Positions 32,214 to 42,207 of a stretch of 64,000 nt of DNA are shown here, one piece after another (the stretch's first letter is position 1; each line of letters opens with the position of its first letter). The translations under genes and the position numbers were made by a program. The notes below the pieces were generated by a model that had not been told where the DNA came from, searched no databases, and was given only the letters and a program-made list of their open reading frames with translations. The stretch is from Hyphomicrobium sp. LHD-15 (GTDB lineage: Bacteria > Pseudomonadota > Alphaproteobacteria > Rhizobiales > Hyphomicrobiaceae): NCBI RefSeq assembly GCF_031157355.1, contig NZ_JAVIFT010000001.1:930001-994000 (forward strand). The letters run 5' to 3'.

Positions 32214-33890
32214 GTGACGGTGAAATCAGATATCGAGATCGCGCGCGAAGCCAAGATGAAGCCGATCACCGAGGTGGCGGCGAAGCTTGGTATCCCCGCC
32301 GACGCGATCATCCCCTACGGCTCGACGAAGGCGAAGCTGTCTTTCGATTTCATCAATGCCCTCAACACGCGTCCGGACGGCAAGCTGATCCTCGTCACGG
32401 CGATCAGCCCGACGCCCGCCGGTGAAGGCAAGACCACCACCACGGTCGGCCTCTCGGACGGTCTCAACCGCATCGGCAAGAAGGCGATGTGCGCGCTGCG
32501 CGAACCGTCGCTCGGTCCGTGCTTCGGCGTGAAGGGCGGCGCAGCCGGCGGCGGCTATGCGCAGGTCGTGCCGATGGAGGACATCAACCTCCACTTCACC
32601 GGCGACTTCCACGCCATCACCAGCGCGCACAACCTGCTCTCGGCGCTGATCGACAATCACATCTATTGGGGCAACGCCGTCGGTCTCGACAGCCGCCGCG
32701 TCGAATGGCGCCGCGTGCTCGATATGAACGACCGCGCGCTGCGCTCGATCGTCAATTCGCTGGGCGGCGTCTCGAACGGCTTCCCGCGCGAGGACGGCTT
32801 CGACATCACCGTCGCCTCGGAAGTCATGGCGATCCTGTGCCTCGCGAGCGACCTCAAGGATCTCGAAACGCGCCTCGGCAACATCATCATCGGCTACACG
32901 CGCGACAAGAAGCCGGTGCGTGCGCGCGACGTGAAGGGCGATGGCGCGATGACCGTTCTGCTCAAGGACGCGTTGATGCCGAACATGGTGCAAACGCTCG
33001 AGAACAACCCCGTGTTTATCCATGGCGGTCCGTTCGCGAACATCGCCCATGGCTGCAACTCGGTGCTGGCAACCAAGAGCGCGCTCAAGATTGCCGACTA
33101 TGTGGTGACGGAAGCGGGCTTCGGCGCGGATCTCGGCGCCGAGAAGTTCTTCGACATCAAGTGCCGCAAGGCGGGCCTCAATCCCTCGGCGGCCGTGATC
33201 GTCGCGACAGTGCGCGCGCTCAAGATGCATGGCGGCGTGGCGAAGGACGACCTCAAGAACGAGAACGTTGCGGCTGTGGCGAAGGGTTGCGAAAACCTCA
33301 AGCGCCACATCGAGAACGTCGGCAAGTTCGGCGTTCCGGCCGTGGTCGCCGTCAACCGCTTCATCACCGACACGGACGCCGAGATCCAGGAGGTCATGAA
33401 GGCGGCGGAGAGCATGGGCACGCGCGCGTTCATGTGCACGCATTGGGCCGATGGCGGCAAGGGCACCGAAGCGCTCGCGCGTCATGTCGTGGAAATCGCT
33501 GACTCGGGCAAGGCGCAGTTCAAGCCGCTCTACCCGGACGACATGCCGCTGCGCGAAAAGGTCAAGACGATCGCGACCGAGATCTATCGCGCCGCCGACA
33601 TCTCGTGCGACTCCTCCGTCGAGACGCGCTTCAAGGAGCTCGAGGCGATGGGCTTCGGGCACCTGCCGGTCTGCATGGCCAAGACGCAGTACTCGTTCTC
33701 GACCGATCCGACGAAGCGCGGTGCGCCGTCCGGCCACATCGTGCCGGTGCGCGAGCTTCGCCTTTCCGCTGGCGCCGAGTTCGTTGTCGTCATCACCGGC
33801 GAGATCATGACGATGCCGGGCCTGCCGAAGGTGCCGTCGGCGGATTCAATCCGTCTCAACGCACAGGGCCAGATCGAGGGTCTGTTCTAA
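32214..33890 (+). CDS. ftfL: Formate--tetrahydrofolate ligase
   Basis: This encodes 558 residues from the GTG at 32214, with GGAGGG at 32202-32207; the longer upstream frame lacks a binding site and homology. It makes 10-formyl-tetrahydrofolate from formate, ATP and THF, feeding C1 units into the serine cycle in methylotrophs. Conserved features are [14 protein letters not shown] at the N-terminus, the P-loop [80 protein letters not shown] and [17 protein letters not shown] strong terminator follows. Confidence 0.97.
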   Translation: MTVKSDIEIAREAKMKPITEVAAKLGIPADAIIPYGSTKAKLSFDFINALNTRPDGKLILVTAISPTPAGEGKTTTTVGLSDGLNRIGKKAMCALREPSLGPCFGVKGGAAGGGYAQVVPMEDINLHFTGDFHAITSAHNLLSALIDNHIYWGNAVGLDSRRVEWRRVLDMNDRALRSIVNSLGGVSNGFPREDGFDITVASEVMAILCLASDLKDLETRLGNIIIGYTRDKKPVRARDVKGDGAMTVLLKDALMPNMVQTLENNPVFIHGGPFANIAHGCNSVLATKSALKIADYVVTEAGFGADLGAEKFFDIKCRKAGLNPSAAVIVATVRALKMHGGVAKDDLKNENVAAVAKGCENLKRHIENVGKFGVPAVVAVNRFITDTDAEIQEVMKAAESMGTRAFMCTHWADGGKGTEALARHVVEIADSGKAQFKPLYPDDMPLREKVKTIATEIYRAADISCDSSVETRFKELEAMGFGHLPVCMAKTQYSFSTDPTKRGAPSGHIVPVRELRLSAGAEFVVVITGEIMTMPGLPKVPSADSIRLNAQGQIEGLF

Positions 33891-33913
33891 ATCGCCCCCA
33901 AGCCTGAACGATC

Positions 33914-33959
33914 GAGGGCGCCGAACCGTACAGACCGGTTCGGCGCCCTCTCTATTTTT
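33914..33959 (+). terminator. Strong Rho-independent terminator after ftfL
   Basis: GAGGGCGCCGAACCG pairs perfectly over 15 bp with CGGTTCGGCGCCCTC, followed by TCTATTTTT. It lies 23 bases after the ftfL stop. Confidence 0.95.
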
Positions 33960-33998
33960 AACGGCCAGATTTTTGTGACGGCCAAACGTGCGCGCCGA

Positions 33999-34316
33999 TC
34001 AGCCTGCGCCGTTCGCCGGACGCTGCGTCGTCTCGTCGGGCGCTCTCTCGGCCGCGCGGCGCTCGGCACGCGCAATCCGCTTGGCGCGCAGAGCATGCTC
34101 CTCGCGCGGCTTCTTGATGAACACCATGAAGGCGTGCGCCGCGATACCCGTGCCCCAGCCCAGCACGACCCACTGGATCCAGAGGCTGTCACCGCTCACG
34201 AGATTGACGATCGCCAAACCCGCAATGACGGCCAGAAAAATCACGAAGTGCGTGTAGAAGCCGTTGATCGACTTGTCACGCTCACTCTCCATGAGGTGCT
34301 CAAAGAGGTCATCCAT
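33999..34316 (-). CDS. 2TM-domain membrane protein
   Basis: This encodes 105 residues. Two hydrophobic helices at about 20-40 and 45-66 (THFVIFLAVIAGLAIVNLVSG and LWIQWVVLGWGTGIAAHAFMVF) match the 2TM domain (PF13239-like). A charged C-terminal tail rich in Arg, Ala and Glu follows. In this family the domain is often fused to or near two-component sensors; here it stands alone. Function unknown. Confidence 0.75.
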   Translation of the reverse strand: MDDLFEHLMESERDKSINGFYTHFVIFLAVIAGLAIVNLVSGDSLWIQWVVLGWGTGIAAHAFMVFIKKPREEHALRAKRIARAERRAAERAPDETTQRPANGAG

Positions 34317-34475
34317 GCGAGCCTCCTTTGTTTTGGCTCTTTAGCTTTTGTCGTTCAAATTCGCGACCGCGCACTCGTCGGGCGAATGACGCCGTCGCAA
34401 TCTATGCGGGCACTTTACACGCATCGCGCCCGGCTGACATGCTTCCTACGGAACACATTGCAGTTATTCAGCGTG

Positions 34476-35480
34476 TTAAACTGCAAGGTCGAGCGGCGCT
34501 GTCGCAGGGCGCATGCTCTCGTAGCCTTGCGCAACCATACGACCCTCAGCGGCGTCCGCAACCATCACAACGCGGGTCGTCGGATTAAGGATCGGCGGCT
34601 GAAGCCAGGAAAAATCGGGAACAACGTCCGGGATGATGCGGTGCATCATCGATGCGCGCTCCGCGCTTTGGGCGCCGCGCGAACGGCCACGCCAGCCGGG
34701 GGCTTCCCAATGATTCGCCGCAACATTTGGTCCCACGTGAACACGCGCATCGGTCTCGGTGCGCTCGATGACGACTGTTTCGCTCGCCCTGATGCCCGCG
34801 AGAGAAAAAATGGCGGGCGTCGAAATCGGCTCGCGCGTTAACCGTTCGCGGGCCTCCGTGAAATCGGCCGCGCTTTCGAAGACGGAGCGCAGAAGATGCG
34901 CAGGCGTCGGGTGCGGCATGGTCCAGACGCGCCGTCTGCTGACGGCCCAATCGAGAACGTAGAAGCCCACCGCCTTACGCATCGGCGCCTGGTTGAGGGC
35001 GGCCGAGAAGCGGCCGGGCGCCATGCCGGTCAAAACACCGGTGTAGCCGGGCCAAGTGAGCGTCACGAAGCGGCCCTTGGGGCCGGTGACGCGCGCGGCA
35101 ATCACGTGGCGGCCGAGCCCCGGCGTGCGCCAATCGAGCACGCGCACGAGGCGTGCGCTCTTGCGACTCGGCCCCGGCGCGACACGGCAGGTGCAGGCCC
35201 ATTCGTAGTTGACCGACAGAAAGTACGCACCCGGACGGGCGAGCCGAGCCGCGATCGCATCGATCTCGGCCAGATGCGCATTTTCCCACTTGGCGAGCCA
35301 GCGCCGTGAAACCTTATCGAGCTGACGCAGCGCAGCCGATGGCAATGGTCCGGTCGCGAGATCCAGCAGCGCATGCGCGCGCGCTTCATGCGCGACGAGC
35401 GTCTCCATCGCGAACGTCGGACCGGTATCGAGCACGGGGATGGGTGCAAGCGTGTCGTGAGAAAGCGCGGAGCCAAGCAT
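34476..35480 (-). CDS. Probable Ntn-hydrolase of the acid ceramidase / N-acylamide hydrolase type
   Basis: This encodes 334 residues without a clear signal peptide. The core has SVNYEWACTCRVAPGP, where Cys followed by Thr resembles the autoprocessing nucleophile region of cysteine Ntn hydrolases. ARLVRVLDWRTPGLGRHVI and FVTLTWPGYTGVLTGMAPGRFSAALNQAP then match the strand pattern of the choloylglycine hydrolase / NAAA / acid-ceramidase group. The substrate is likely an amide lipid or similar, by family inference only. It could also be a catalytically inactive relative. Confidence 0.5.
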   Translation of the reverse strand: MLGSALSHDTLAPIPVLDTGPTFAMETLVAHEARAHALLDLATGPLPSAALRQLDKVSRRWLAKWENAHLAEIDAIAARLARPGAYFLSVNYEWACTCRVAPGPSRKSARLVRVLDWRTPGLGRHVIAARVTGPKGRFVTLTWPGYTGVLTGMAPGRFSAALNQAPMRKAVGFYVLDWAVSRRRVWTMPHPTPAHLLRSVFESAADFTEARERLTREPISTPAIFSLAGIRASETVVIERTETDARVHVGPNVAANHWEAPGWRGRSRGAQSAERASMMHRIIPDVVPDFSWLQPPILNPTTRVVMVADAAEGRMVAQGYESMRPATAPLDLAV

Positions 35481-35602
35481 GGCGCAGCGGCCTCCGGCCG
35501 CGAGGTGCTAGGTTGCAGGCAAGCGCTAGACGTAGGGCGGAAACGTGCGGCGTCAAGCGGATAGACATGAAGGCCGCGAACATCGCCGTAAAGAATGCGT
35601 GC

Positions 35603-35815
35603 TCAATCCCGCGGCATTAGAAGCCAGAGAATGAGATACGTCAGTATTCCGGGAAAGCCGATCGAAGCGACCGTCGCCACGATGTAGAGCAGGCGGACAA
35701 TCGTTACGTCCCAGCCGAGCCAACGCGCCAAGCCCCCGCAAACGCCCGCGATCATGGCGCCTTCGCGTACGCGCCGTAGCGGCGGGGAGCTTTTGTATAA
35801 AGTGGGATCTGCCAT
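35603..35815 (-). CDS. PspC-domain membrane protein
   Basis: This encodes 70 residues from the ATG at 35815; the longer frame has no extra conserved sequence. It is a minimal PspC domain: LRRVREGAMIAGVCGGLARWLGWDVTIVRLLYIV, then a second hydrophobic helix ending LILWLLMPRD. PspC proteins sense envelope stress. No psp operon partners are nearby, so its role here is open. Confidence 0.85.
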   Translation of the reverse strand: MADPTLYKSSPPLRRVREGAMIAGVCGGLARWLGWDVTIVRLLYIVATVASIGFPGILTYLILWLLMPRD

Positions 35816-35907
35816 TGCGCCAATCCGTGGTTTCCAACGAACGGTGTCGAAATGCTCACGGCACACAATATGTTCCATCGCTCGAGCATGATTGCTTTTC
35901 TTTGAAC

Positions 35908-35983
35908 CGCAATCACGCTCTAGGTTTTTGATGAGACCGATGATTCACGCTTCAGGCTGGTAGGGCCTGAAGCGATCATGGTC
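35908..35983 (+). repeat. Dispersed intergenic repeat, copy A
   Basis: Full unit: CCGCAATCACGCTCTAGG, then TTTTTGATGAGACCGATG, ATTCACGCTTCAGGC, a TGGTAGG loop, GCCTGAAGCGATCATGGTC. The central part is a 7-bp perfect stem (TTCAGGC/GCCTGAA). Its last 52 bases (35932-35983) are repeated without change as copy B. Confidence 0.85.
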
Positions 35984-35990
35984 ACCTTAG

Positions 35991-36042
35991 TGAGACCGAT
36001 GATTCACGCTTCAGGCTGGTAGGGCCTGAAGCGATCATGGTC
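35991..36042 (+). repeat. Dispersed intergenic repeat, copy B (tandem, identical 52 bp)
   Basis: It runs from TGAGACCGATG to CGATCATGGTC and is identical base for base to 35932-35983, with only ACCTTAG between the two. This gives a 59-base period. The remaining ~190 bases up to the PAS gene hold nothing I can identify. Confidence 0.85.
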
Positions 36043-36231
36043 TGCTCAGGAAGAAGTCCCACGCGAGCGAACAAATATCGTTCTCTATGCCGATTTTTTG
36101 ATCGCTCATTCCGGCTTTGCCGCACGCATCCCATGCAGTAAACCTTCGCGTCGCATTGACGTCGTGACGCGACGTTGGTGATCTGAAATCGACTTGCCTG
36201 ACGCTTCGATCACGCATCGGATGGTACCGAA

Positions 36232-36654
36232 ATGAGCATTTCTCCGAATGGCGAAGAGGCCCCATTTTTCGACAGCGTGCTCTCGCGCATGAACGGCTTT
36301 CTCTATCGCTGCCGTGCCGACAAGGAGTTCACGATGCTCGAGCTGACATCCGGCTTCGAGCGTTGCTTCGGAATTCCTTCGGCGCAGATCCTGGGGAACA
36401 GTCAGCGCTCGTTCGCCTCCCTCATTCATCCCGACGACTCGGCTGCGGTGGACGAGGCCGTCGTTCGTGGGCTCCAGCAACGAAAGAACTGGAACATCAA
36501 CTATCGGCTCCTGCACGCAGCCGGCCACTTCGTTTGGGTGCACGAGGACGGCGGCGGCGTGTGGAACGAAAGCGACGCCGTCATCTACCTCGAAGGCGCG
36601 GTGTTCGACATGAACCAGCTCTATTCGAGCCTTCAGAACCAATTCGCCGGCTGA
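36232..36654 (+). CDS. Stand-alone PAS-domain protein
   Basis: This encodes 140 residues, almost entirely one PAS_3-type fold: FLYRCRADKEFTMLELTSGFERCFGIPSAQILG, then SFASLIHPDDSAAVDEAV, RLLHAAGHFVWVHEDGGGVWNE and a closing strand GAVFDMNQL. No output domain is attached, so it would act through a partner such as a kinase. No obvious cofactor-binding Cys or His motif stands out. It has no ribosome binding site of note. Confidence 0.8.
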   Translation: MSISPNGEEAPFFDSVLSRMNGFLYRCRADKEFTMLELTSGFERCFGIPSAQILGNSQRSFASLIHPDDSAAVDEAVVRGLQQRKNWNINYRLLHAAGHFVWVHEDGGGVWNESDAVIYLEGAVFDMNQLYSSLQNQFAG

Positions 36655-36776
36655 GGCAGAGCGAACGGGGCGCCGTCTTCCGACGCTTCGGCCTCGCGGC
36701 CGTTCCTGCTTGTGTTGCATGAGCGCTCCGACCCGTTGCGTCGCACGCCGAGCCGGCTGGCATCCTCCCCAACAGA

Positions 36777-36805
36777 TTGACTTTGAAGGGGATCTCGATC
36801 ATAAG
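36777..36805 (+). promoter_or_regulatory. Candidate promoter of the rplU-rpmA operon
   Basis: TTGACT at 36777-36782 and CATAAG at 36800-36805 are separated by 17 bases. It lies about 160 bases before rplU, within a 309-base gap that otherwise holds no gene. The implied leader of ~150 bases could hold an L21 leader-type element, but I do not see a conserved structure with confidence. Confidence 0.45.
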
Positions 36806-36963
36806 AGCGCCAGCGCGGCAGGCTTTTTAGCTTGCGGCGTAAAGAGCGCTGCCCGAGGCTCAGGTTGCAGTTTTGGCAACCCATTGAAAGTCCGCGATAA
36901 TTTCGCGGCGCCACAGGGCGCGGACGAGACCCAGAGCGCTAAAGCGCGGAAAGAGGCCAAAAC

Positions 36964-37275
36964 ATGTACGCTGTCATCAAGACGGGCGGCAAGCAGTATC
37001 GCGTCGCCAAAGACGACGTCCTGACTGTCGAAAAGCTTGTCGTCGAATCCGGCAAGAGCATTGAATTCACCGAAGTGCTGCTGGTCGGCAGCGGCGCGGA
37101 CGTCAAGGTCGGCAAGGCGTTGCCGTCGGGCGCAAAGGTCACCGCGGAGCTCGTCGAACAGACGCGCGGCCCGAAGCTGATCGCCTTCAAGAAGCGCCGC
37201 CGCAAGAACTCGCGCCGCAAGCGCGGACACCGCCAGGATCTGACCAAGATCCGCATCACGGGCATCACCGGCTAA
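36964..37275 (+). CDS. rplU: 50S ribosomal protein L21
   Basis: This encodes 103 residues, the usual length. MYAVIKTGGKQYRVAKDDVLTVEKL at the N-terminus and the RNA-binding KFKKRRRKNSRRKRGHRQDLT-type basic stretch near the C-terminus (here FKKRRRKNSRRKRGHRQ) identify L21. It is part of the 50S subunit and is followed by rpmA. Confidence 0.98.
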   Translation: MYAVIKTGGKQYRVAKDDVLTVEKLVVESGKSIEFTEVLLVGSGADVKVGKALPSGAKVTAELVEQTRGPKLIAFKKRRRKNSRRKRGHRQDLTKIRITGITG

Positions 37276-37333
37276 AGCATTCGAGACCTAGAGAGCGCGT
37301 CAATCGCCGCTCCGATCAGAAGGACACTCCCCC

Positions 37334-37606
37334 ATGGCACAAAAGAAAGCTGGCGGTTCAACCAAGAACGGCCGCGACTCGCATTCGAAGCGTCTTGGCA
37401 TCAAGCGCTTCGGCGGTGAGCATGTCATTCCCGGCAACATCCTTTGCCGTCAGCGCGGAACCCAGTGGCATCCCGGCACTGGCGTTGGCATCGGCACCGA
37501 CCACACCATCTTCGCCGTCGAGGAGGGCAAGGTCGAGTTCAAGACCAAGAGCAACGGACGTATCTTTATTTCCGTGCGCCCCGAGAAGCTGACCGCTGCC
37601 GAGTAA
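37334..37606 (+). CDS. rpmA: 50S ribosomal protein L27
   Basis: This encodes 90 residues: [44 protein letters not shown] is diagnostic. Its N-terminus reaches the peptidyl-transferase centre. GAAGGA upstream is the ribosome binding site. A terminator follows. Confidence 0.98.
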   Translation: MAQKKAGGSTKNGRDSHSKRLGIKRFGGEHVIPGNILCRQRGTQWHPGTGVGIGTDHTIFAVEEGKVEFKTKSNGRIFISVRPEKLTAAE

Positions 37607-37630
37607 CGGCGCGGCGCTCAATCGATCAGC

Positions 37631-37661
37631 AAAGGGGGGATGGGCGCCATCCCCCCTTTTT
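37631..37661 (+). terminator. Rho-independent terminator after rpmA
   Basis: AAGGGGGGATGG and CCATCCCCCCTT form a 12-bp stem with a GCG loop, then a run of T residues. Confidence 0.9.
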
Positions 37662-37679
37662 CATTCAAACTGTCTCGTC

Positions 37680-39280
<1,601 letters not shown>

Positions 39281-39580
39281 GTATTCGGGCTTCAGGTTTC
39301 GGGATCCGAATTTTTCCATCGAAAGCATAACGATGCCGAATTTCATCGGTATCAGGAGGCGTTTCAGGCCTCTCCGCGGCCTATTTTTCGAAGGCTCAAA
39401 CGCCCACATGTCGGCGGCACGGGACATCGCCCTGCATTTTTCGGAACAAGTGGAGAGAATTCGATAACCGATGCCAGGTAACCTATTGAAGTCGAACTCA
39501 TCATGATCCACAGATTAACCGTTGTAGCGGGCACCTGAGCTGCCCCGAACACGGTTTTCAAAAGCCTTTAGGGGGTAGCG

Positions 39581-41458
39581 GTGCTTTATTCGTCGTCCAA
39601 TCGCACAGGGGCGAAAGTTATGTTTTCGCGTTTCGCGTGTGCCATGCTTGCAGTGGCCCTTTTCACTGATTTAGCTGTGGTTTCGGCCCAGGCGCAGGCT
39701 CCCAGCCGCAGTACCTACGAAAAGAACTCCTACCGATCGTCCGAGAAATCGCGGCAGAAGCCGCGCCCGGTCGAGCAGGCCAAGCCGCTGCAGGCCGATG
39801 GCCCGCTGCTGATGCTGGTCTCGCTCAATCAGCAGCGCATGTATGTCTATGATTCCAATGGTTTCGTGGTGCAGACGCGGGTTTCGTCGGGCCGGACCGG
39901 CCACGAAACGCCGGTCGGCATCTACAGCATCATCGAGAAGAAGGTCGACCACACGTCGAACATCTACCTCGACGCGAAGATGCCCCATATGCAGCGCCTG
40001 ACGATGACCGGCATCGCGCTGCACGGCGGCGTCATTCCCGGCTATCCGGCTTCCGGCGGCTGCGTGCGGCTCCCGTTCGAGTTCGCCCGCCGCTTCTTCG
40101 GCATGACCGACATCAGCCAGCGCGTCGTCATTGCGCCGGACGTGCAGTCTCCGATCGAGTTCACGCACCCGTTGCTGTTCTCGGCGCTGCCGTCAGTTGC
40201 CGAGGACATGCTGCCCGGCAAGCGTGCAGAAACGACCGGCGACAAAGCCATCAAGATCGGCGTCGATGTTGCCGAGTCGCTGCTCGGCGTCAGCTCGGCG
40301 CATGCGGCCACCGAGCCGCAAGGCCGGACGCTCGAAGGCGCGGCCGAAGCGCGCCGTGCCGAGCGCCAGCGTCTCGTGGATGCCATCGGAGCGGCCAGCG
40401 ACCGTCGGACGGCTGCGTCCGAAAGCGACAAGGCCGCCATCAAGGGTCTGGCGGACGCACGTAACGCTGCCAAGGCAGCACGCGGCGAGGCCGGCAAGCT
40501 TTCGCGCGCGGCAGAAAAAGCAGCCTACGCTCAGAAGTCGCAGGAGCGCGCGCTGAAATCGATCCAGACACGGATTGAGAAATCGTCGTCGAAGATGCGC
40601 GCCGACAAGCTCGCGGAGCTTCAGGCTCAGGAAGCCGCAACCAAAGAGAAGATCGCGCCGTTGACGGCAGATGCCGCCAGCGCCGCAGACGCCGCCAAAG
40701 CTGCGGGCGAAGCGGCCAAGGCCGCCGAAGCCGCACTCGACGAGGCGCAAGCCAAGGTGAAGGCCGCAAAAGCTGAGATCAAGGACGCGGCTTCGGCCGA
40801 GGCCGCCGCAAAGACTGCCGTCGCCAAGTTCGACCGCGTGGAAAGCAACCGCGAACTGCCGGTGTCGATGTTCATCAGCTCGAAGACCGGCATGATCCAT
40901 ATCCGCCAGGGCTTCGAGAAGGTGCTCGATCTCCAGGCCGAGATCGTGAACCCGGACGTTCCGCTCGATACGTTCGTGTTCACGGCTGTCGCCTGGAAGG
41001 ACGACACCAAGACCGATCTCAAGTGGACCGCGACCGAGGTGAGCGAGCATTCGTCCGGCATTCTCGGCTACGGCAATGGCAGCGAGCGCAAGAAGGGCGC
41101 ACCCGAGGAAGTCAAGCTTCCGTCACAGACGGACGCCCAGCGTGCGGCGCAGACGCTCGACCGCATCAAGATCCCGAAGGAAGCTTCCGACTGGATCTCC
41201 GAGGTCATGAAGCCGGGATCGACGCTGATCGTTTCTAGCTATGACATGGCGCGCAGCGAAACCCGCTATGCCGGTACCGACTTCGTCGTGCAGATGCCGG
41301 AAGTCGTTGCGAAGATCTCCAAGCCCACGCCGCGCCCGAAGACGGAGCTGGTGGAAGACGAGGGCGGCGGCGGATGCTTCTTCTTCTGCTCGTCGTACTC
41401 CTCCAACTCTCCGGCTAAGAAGCGCCGGGTCGGCGGCGGCAAGTCCAACGTCTGGTAA
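39581..41458 (+). CDS. Exported L,D-transpeptidase (YkuD) with long alanine-rich coiled coil
   Basis: This encodes 625 residues from the GTG at 39581 (AGGGGG at 39570-39575); an ATG at 39620 is equally possible and gives a standard signal peptide. The YkuD domain spans about residues 75-190: LVSLNQQRMYVYDSNG, then the catalytic segment with HGGVIPGYPASGGCVRLP (His, Ser-Gly-Gly-Cys). Such enzymes cross-link peptidoglycan or attach proteins to it. Residues ~240-420 are Ala/Lys/Glu-rich, probably a rod-like coiled coil. A C-terminal domain follows, ending in a Gly/Cys-rich, Lys/Arg tail (GGGGCFFFCSS). The 300 bases upstream hold no gene or clear signal. A bidirectional terminator follows. Confidence 0.88.
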   Translation: MLYSSSNRTGAKVMFSRFACAMLAVALFTDLAVVSAQAQAPSRSTYEKNSYRSSEKSRQKPRPVEQAKPLQADGPLLMLVSLNQQRMYVYDSNGFVVQTRVSSGRTGHETPVGIYSIIEKKVDHTSNIYLDAKMPHMQRLTMTGIALHGGVIPGYPASGGCVRLPFEFARRFFGMTDISQRVVIAPDVQSPIEFTHPLLFSALPSVAEDMLPGKRAETTGDKAIKIGVDVAESLLGVSSAHAATEPQGRTLEGAAEARRAERQRLVDAIGAASDRRTAASESDKAAIKGLADARNAAKAARGEAGKLSRAAEKAAYAQKSQERALKSIQTRIEKSSSKMRADKLAELQAQEAATKEKIAPLTADAASAADAAKAAGEAAKAAEAALDEAQAKVKAAKAEIKDAASAEAAAKTAVAKFDRVESNRELPVSMFISSKTGMIHIRQGFEKVLDLQAEIVNPDVPLDTFVFTAVAWKDDTKTDLKWTATEVSEHSSGILGYGNGSERKKGAPEEVKLPSQTDAQRAAQTLDRIKIPKEASDWISEVMKPGSTLIVSSYDMARSETRYAGTDFVVQMPEVVAKISKPTPRPKTELVEDEGGGGCFFFCSSYSSNSPAKKRRVGGGKSNVW

Positions 41459-41485
41459 GACGCTTCCGCCCCTTGATGCAGGAAA

Positions 41486-41522
41486 CAAAAAAGACCCCGG
41501 CCACAACTGGCCGGGGTCTTTT
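41486..41522. terminator. Bidirectional terminator between L,D-transpeptidase gene and exported-protein gene
   Basis: AAAAAGACCCCGGCCA and TGGCCGGGGTCTTTT flank a CAAC loop, a 15-bp stem with A and T runs on the two sides. It serves both convergent genes. Confidence 0.95.
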
Positions 41523-41558
41523 CATTTGAGCCTGAGCCGCACGCGCCGAAGGCGGGTC

Positions 41559-41966
41559 TCAGATGTCCTGGTCTTTGGCGGTGACCTGCAGCGATCCGAG
41601 CACCGTTCCGCTCCAGCGCTCCACCTGCTCAGGCAGGAACTTGAAGCTCTGCAGCTTGTAGACCAGCCCATCCTTCATCACGGTGTGCTCTTCCCCGGGG
41701 ATCGCCATAGCGGGAAGATACGGGGCGCAGGACATCTTGGCGGCCTGCTTGTTGACGGCGTTCGCCGCCATGATCTCGTTCTCGCCACGCGCCTTGAAAT
41801 TCAGAAATGCGATCTGGTCGGCCTTGCCATCACAGAAATAACCGCGAACCTTTTCGGCCTGCTGGGAGGCGGCAAACGCGCCGTGAGTCAGGACTGCCGC
41901 GCCGAGCGCAGCAAGAAGTGCCGTCTTTTTCAGGGAAAAAGCACCGGAGACGTAGCCTTCAGGCAT
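41559..41966 (-). CDS. Exported protein of unknown function
   Basis: This encodes 135 residues from the ATG at 41966, preceded by TTGGAGG; the upstream in-frame start at 41996 lacks a site. A signal peptide covers about residues 1-33 (cut near GAFAA). The mature part of about 100 residues has two cysteines (YFCDGKADQI and AKMSCAPYLP), which may form a disulfide. No family recognised. The 241-base gap to the rhomboid gene upstream holds nothing I can identify. Confidence 0.65.
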   Translation of the reverse strand: MPEGYVSGAFSLKKTALLAALGAAVLTHGAFAASQQAEKVRGYFCDGKADQIAFLNFKARGENEIMAANAVNKQAAKMSCAPYLPAMAIPGEEHTVMKDGLVYKLQSFKFLPEQVERWSGTVLGSLQVTAKDQDI

Positions 41967-42207
41967 TTGGACCTCCAAGGGTTCGAGACGGATCACGGCG
42001 CGCTGGCCGTGTGCCCTTCCTCGACGTGTCCGTCCCTTTTCAAGGCCGTTTGTTCTTATTTTTCCCGATAGGCTAAGTGAAACTTTGCAACGTCACAAGG
42101 GAGTTTTTGCATACACATCGGAACGACGTGTGAGCAATGATTGCAACCATATTGCATTGCAACATACTATGCGGCAGCGCAGCACGCGATGTGACACGAC
42201 GCTCCGG

